Assembly (NCBI GenBank): GCA_965215345.1
Contig: CBDCDL010000002.1
Span: 372,001 to 436,000, forward strand
Reading direction: 5' to 3'
Origin: CATQHW01 sp965215345
GTDB lineage: Bacteria > Spirochaetota > Spirochaetia > SZUA-6 > Bin103
DNA: 64,000 bases
A program made the translations under genes and the position numbers. Numbering within the stretch: the stretch's first letter is position 1; each line of letters begins with the position of its first letter. Below the pieces are notes generated by a model. The model made no database searches, was not told where the DNA came from, and was given only the letters and a program-made list of their open reading frames with translations. This document shows, piece by piece, positions 60,784 through 64,000 of the stretch.

Positions 60784-62325
60784 ATGACGGCGACCGCCGG
60801 CGGCGCACCGTTGCTGGAGGTGCGCAACCTCTCCAAGCGCTTCGACATGACGCAGGCGCTCAGCGACGTGTCCCTGTCGCTGCACGCGGGCGAGATCCAC
60901 GCGCTGGTCGGCGAGAACGGCGCCGGCAAGTCGACCCTCATCAAGATCCTGACCGGCGTCGTGCAGAGCGACGCCGGGGAGGTCATCGTGGAGGGGGCGC
61001 CGGTGCACTTGGCCAACGCGCAGGAGGCGCAGGCGGCCGGGCTGGCCGCCGTCTACCAGGAGCCGCTGCTGTTCCCGGACCTGGACGTGGCCGAGAACAT
61101 CTTCATCACCCACCGCGAGCAGGGACTGCTGGCCAACTGGCGGCGCATGTACGCCGAGGCCGAGGAGATTCTTGCGAGCCTGGGCGTCCGCCTGGACGTG
61201 CGGGCGCCGGCGCGGGGGTTGACCCTGGCCGCGCAGCAGGCGGTGGAGATCGCGAAGGCGATCTCGCTCGAGGTGAAGGTCCTGATCATGGACGAGCCCA
61301 CCGCTTCGCTCTCCGAGCACGAGGTCGGGCAGCTCTTCCGGGCGGCCCGCCAGTTGCGCGACCGAGGCGTGACGGTGCTGTTCATTACCCACCGGCTGGA
61401 GGAGGTGTTCCAGATTGCGGACCGGATCACGGTGCTGCGCGACGGCGAGCACGTCTCCACGCGCCCGGCGCCGGAAGTGACCCGCGAGCTCCTCATCCGC
61501 GACATGGTCGGTCGGGAGGTGGACCAGTTCTACGGGATCGGTCATGAGCGGACGGTCGGCGAGCGGGTGTGCCGCGTGCGCGGCCTCGGCCGGGAGGGGG
61601 TGTTCTCCGGGATCGACTTCGACCTGCACGCCGGCGAGGTGCTGGGCTTCGCCGGGCTGGTGGGGTCGCGCCGCACGGACGTGGGACTGGCCCTGTTCGG
61701 CATGCAGCCCGCCGACCGCGGCACGATCGAGATCGGCGGCCGCGAACGGCGCATCGCCTCGCCGCGGGCCGCCCAGCAGGTCGGGGTGGCCTACATGACC
61801 GAGGACCGCCGAAAGTTCGGGCTGGCGATGCCGCTGTCGATCACGGCCAACATCACCCTGCCGGTGCTGCGCCGCTATCTGTCGCGGTTCGGCCTCATCC
61901 GCCGTGCCGCCGAAGAGGAGGCGGCCGAGGGGTTCCGGCAGCGGCTGCAGATCAAGGCGCCATCCACCATGCACGTGGTCGCCAAGCTGTCCGGCGGCAA
62001 CCAGCAGAAGGTGATGTTCGGCAAGTGGCTGAACACCCGGCCCAGGATCCTGGTCCTGGACGAGCCGACCCGCGGGATCGACGTCGGCGCCAAGGCCGAG
62101 GTGCACGCCATGGTGCGGGAGCTGGCCGAGCAGGGGATGGCCATCCTGTTCATCTCCTCCGACCTGCCGGAGGTGCTGGCGATGAGCGACCGCATCCTGG
62201 TCATGCGCGAGGGGCGGCAGATGGGCATTCTGGAACGGGAGGAAGCGACCCAGGAGGCGGTCATGTCCCTCGCGACCGGCGAGCGGGAACGAACGGCGGC
62301 CGCCGCCGGGGGCGTGACGCCGTGA
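60784..62325 (+). CDS. Sugar-type ABC importer ATPase (RbsA/MglA/RhaT family)
   Basis: 513 residues with two ABC domains. Domain 1: LVGENGAGKSTLIKILTG (Walker A), LTLAAQQAVEIAKAISLE in place of a standard signature, VLIMDEPTASLSEHEV (Walker B) and LFITHRLEEV. Domain 2: a degenerate Walker A (GLVGSRRTDVGLALFG), LSGGNQQKVMFGKWL (signature) and ILVLDEPTRGIDVGAKAEVH. This is the CUT2 layout for pentose, galactose, rhamnose or autoinducer-2 uptake. It couples to the two permeases that follow; no binding protein is visible in the window. Confidence 0.9.
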   Translation: MTATAGGAPLLEVRNLSKRFDMTQALSDVSLSLHAGEIHALVGENGAGKSTLIKILTGVVQSDAGEVIVEGAPVHLANAQEAQAAGLAAVYQEPLLFPDLDVAENIFITHREQGLLANWRRMYAEAEEILASLGVRLDVRAPARGLTLAAQQAVEIAKAISLEVKVLIMDEPTASLSEHEVGQLFRAARQLRDRGVTVLFITHRLEEVFQIADRITVLRDGEHVSTRPAPEVTRELLIRDMVGREVDQFYGIGHERTVGERVCRVRGLGREGVFSGIDFDLHAGEVLGFAGLVGSRRTDVGLALFGMQPADRGTIEIGGRERRIASPRAAQQVGVAYMTEDRRKFGLAMPLSITANITLPVLRRYLSRFGLIRRAAEEEAAEGFRQRLQIKAPSTMHVVAKLSGGNQQKVMFGKWLNTRPRILVLDEPTRGIDVGAKAEVHAMVRELAEQGMAILFISSDLPEVLAMSDRILVMREGRQMGILEREEATQEAVMSLATGERERTAAAAGGVTP

Positions 62326-63311
62326 GACTCCGCGCCGGCCGCCTGCGCGCCGAGACCCGGCGCGAAGGCGTGCTGGTGCTGCTCATCGTGCTGGTGCTGG
62401 TCGGCTTCTCCCTGATCATCCAGAACTACCTGAGCGCGCGCCTGTTCAACCGGGTGTCGGCGAGCGTCACGATCCTGGCCATCCTGGCGATCGGCCAGAC
62501 CCTGGTGGTGCTGACCCGCAACATCGACCTCTCCGTCGGTTCCGTCGTGGGCTTCACCGCCTACTTCGTGGGCCAGCAGCTCTCGCTCGCCAACGACATC
62601 CCCCCGCTGGTGGCGGTGGCGATGTGCGTCGGCATCGGGGCGGCGCTCGGCGCCTGCAACGGCGCCATCGTCGCCTGGTGCCGGGTACCGGCGATCATCG
62701 TCACGCTCGGGACCCTCGCCCTCTTCCGCACCGTGCTGGTCGAGTTCTCCGACGCGCAGACCATCCTGACCGTCAACCTGCCGCAGTGGCTGGTCGATCT
62801 GCCCCGCCTCAACGTGGTCAGCTTCGGGCGCCTGCACCTGCGGGTGGTGGTGGTCGTCATGCTGGGGGTGGCCGTGTTCTTCCAGCTCCTGCTCAAGTAC
62901 TCCTCGTTCGGCCGCCGGCTCTACGCCATCGGCTCCAACCCGGAGGCCGCCCACCACGCCGGGTTTCCCACCCGAGGGCTGGTGTTCACCGCCTTCACGC
63001 TGTGCGGGGCGCTGGCCGGGCTCGCCGGATTCCTGTTCCTGGCCCGCTTCGGCAACATCACCGTGGTCGCCGGGCTCGGCCTGGAGCTCAAGTCGGTGGC
63101 CGCGGTCGTGGTGGGCGGGGTCAACATCTTCGGCGGCGCGGGCAGCGTGCTCGGCGCCGTGCTGGGAGCGATCCTGATCGATCTGCTTGAGAACAGCCTG
63201 ATCCGCTCGCTGCAGGTGAGCGAGTTCCTGCGCGACGCGCTGCTCGGCCTGCTGATCCTGGTCTCGGTAGCCGTCGACAGCCTGCTCATGAAGCGGAGGC
63301 GCAGTTCGTGA
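62322..63311 (+). CDS. Sugar ABC importer permease 1 (CUT2 family)
   Basis: 329 residues from a GTG that overlaps the ATPase stop (GTGA). About nine helices, with TILAILAIGQTLVVLTRNID, LSVGSVVGFTAYFVGQQLSL, VPAIIVTLGTLALFRTVLV, YAIGSNPEAAHHAGFPTRGL and VAAVVVGGVNIFGGAGSVLG; these are the RbsC/BPD_transp_2 family signatures. The extra N-terminal 20 residues are basic. The end overlaps permease 2 by four bases. Translationally coupled importer operon. Confidence 0.9.
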   Translation: MRLRAGRLRAETRREGVLVLLIVLVLVGFSLIIQNYLSARLFNRVSASVTILAILAIGQTLVVLTRNIDLSVGSVVGFTAYFVGQQLSLANDIPPLVAVAMCVGIGAALGACNGAIVAWCRVPAIIVTLGTLALFRTVLVEFSDAQTILTVNLPQWLVDLPRLNVVSFGRLHLRVVVVVMLGVAVFFQLLLKYSSFGRRLYAIGSNPEAAHHAGFPTRGLVFTAFTLCGALAGLAGFLFLARFGNITVVAGLGLELKSVAAVVVGGVNIFGGAGSVLGAVLGAILIDLLENSLIRSLQVSEFLRDALLGLLILVSVAVDSLLMKRRRSS

Positions 63312-64000
63312 GCGGCGGCGGACTCGCCGGCATGGCGTCAGCGGTCGGCGCCCGTTTCAAGACCTGGGAAGGCTTCCTGGCCGGGCTGCTGCTCGGCATC
63401 GTCGCGGCGAACGCCCTGACCTCCCCGTCCTTCCTCACCATGGGCAACCAGATCAACCTGTTCGCCCTCTCGATCGAGAAGGTGATCGTCGTCCTCATCA
63501 TGGCCTTCATCATCCTCAACGGAGAGATCGACCTGTCGGTCGCGTCGATGATGGGTCTGTCCGCCTGCGCCCTCGGCTGGCTGATCCAGCAAGGGACCCC
63601 CATGCCGGCGGCGCTGGCCCTCTGCCTCCTGATCGGGATCGCCGGGGGCGCGTTCAATGGGTTCTGGATCACCGTGGTCCGCCTGCCGTCCCTGGTGGTG
63701 ACGCTGGCGATGCTGATCGGCTTCCGGGGGTTCGCCCGCGTGCTCGTCGAGGACCGCTCCATCAAGGAGTTTCCGGCGTGGTTCGAGGCCCTCGGCCAGC
63801 AGCCGCTGCTCGGCCCGTTCCCGCTCTCCCTGCTGATCTTCTTCGGCCTGCTGGTGGTGGCGGTGGTCGTCCTGCGCTACAGCGGGTTCGGCCGCCAGGT
63901 GCAGGTCATCGGCATCAACCAGGAGGTGGCTCGCTACTCCGGCATCAACGTCGCGCGGGTCAAGATGCTGCTGTTCACGACGTCCGGGCTGCTCTCCGCG
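63308..64000 (+). CDS. Sugar ABC importer permease 2 (CUT2 family), cut by the window end
   Basis: A GTG at 63308 overlaps the stop of permease 1. 231 residues are visible: KVIVVLIMAFIILNGEIDLS, VASMMGLSACALGWLIQQGT, LPSLVVTLAMLIGFRGFARV and QVIGINQEVARYSGINVARV. These are the same RbsC-like motifs as in permease 1 but with low identity, so the importer is a heterodimer. Two different permeases with one double ATPase fits rhamnose- or AI-2-type importers. The C-terminus is beyond the window. Confidence 0.9.
   Translation, partial: MSGGGLAGMASAVGARFKTWEGFLAGLLLGIVAANALTSPSFLTMGNQINLFALSIEKVIVVLIMAFIILNGEIDLSVASMMGLSACALGWLIQQGTPMPAALALCLLIGIAGGAFNGFWITVVRLPSLVVTLAMLIGFRGFARVLVEDRSIKEFPAWFEALGQQPLLGPFPLSLLIFFGLLVVAVVVLRYSGFGRQVQVIGINQEVARYSGINVARVKMLLFTTSGLLSA

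Overview
This window is GC-rich, roughly 65-70 % G+C by eye, gene-dense, and carries many small mobile or decaying genes. The mix of families suggests an uncultured, free-living or host-associated bacterium, possibly a high-GC spirochaete: short HPF beside a cytidylate-kinase-like protein, GAF-type PtsP, corrinoid demethylase genes, several phytanoyl-CoA dioxygenases, Ku plus a ligase, AddAB, and heptad-repeat Bdr-like proteins. This assignment is an inference; there is no rRNA or other marker gene in the window to fix it.

Layout. 0-5.9 kb: cytidylate-kinase-like end, hpf, a wrecked response regulator, an AT-richer three-gene cassette of unknown function, ptsP, and unknown genes. 5.9-11.2 kb: a complete four-component corrinoid/tetrahydrofolate methyl-transfer operon (UroD-type methyltransferase, corrinoid protein, activator, CH3-H4F methyltransferase). 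11.2-15.1 kb: an HpaI-type aldolase and an unusually long UxaA-type dehydratase, probably sugar-acid breakdown. 15.1-17.7 kb: DNA ligase, Ku, and a VapBC pair.

17.7-31.3 kb is an accessory island. Two degenerate direct copies of a HAD phosphatase/ImmA-IrrE-like block (about 1.2 kb each) flank an IS scar and an operon of three different dynamin-like GTPases (19984-25639, minus strand). Past the second copy lies a second minus-strand operon: a fourth GTPase, a WYL regulator and a GESHY-motif protein (28411-31205). The two operons share an identical 21-base sequence centred on a perfect palindrome (TACGTC-N7-GACGTA) 37-60 bases upstream of their first genes. This is the strongest candidate in the window for an undescribed system: a WYL-controlled, multi-GTPase, membrane- or defence-related regulon.

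31.3-39.4 kb: orphan antitoxin, SHOCT-like protein, M24 peptidase, VKOR-DsbA fusion, VapBC with its operator, three phytanoyl-CoA dioxygenases, DUF2277 and another toxin-antitoxin pair. 39.5-45.8 kb: AddB/AddA-type helicase-nuclease. 45.8-47.9 kb: decayed ABC exporter and decayed VapBC. 48-51.9 kb: HyuA/HyuB. 51.9-53.5 kb: broken restriction-modification unit. 54.3-58.7 kb: a three-gene ABC exporter interrupted by an inserted AAA-ATPase/nuclease gene flanked by a 65-bp duplication. 58.6-60.7 kb: MDR oxidoreductase and an HTH/nucleotidyltransferase toxin-antitoxin pair. 60.8-64 kb: a sugar-type ABC importer running off the end.
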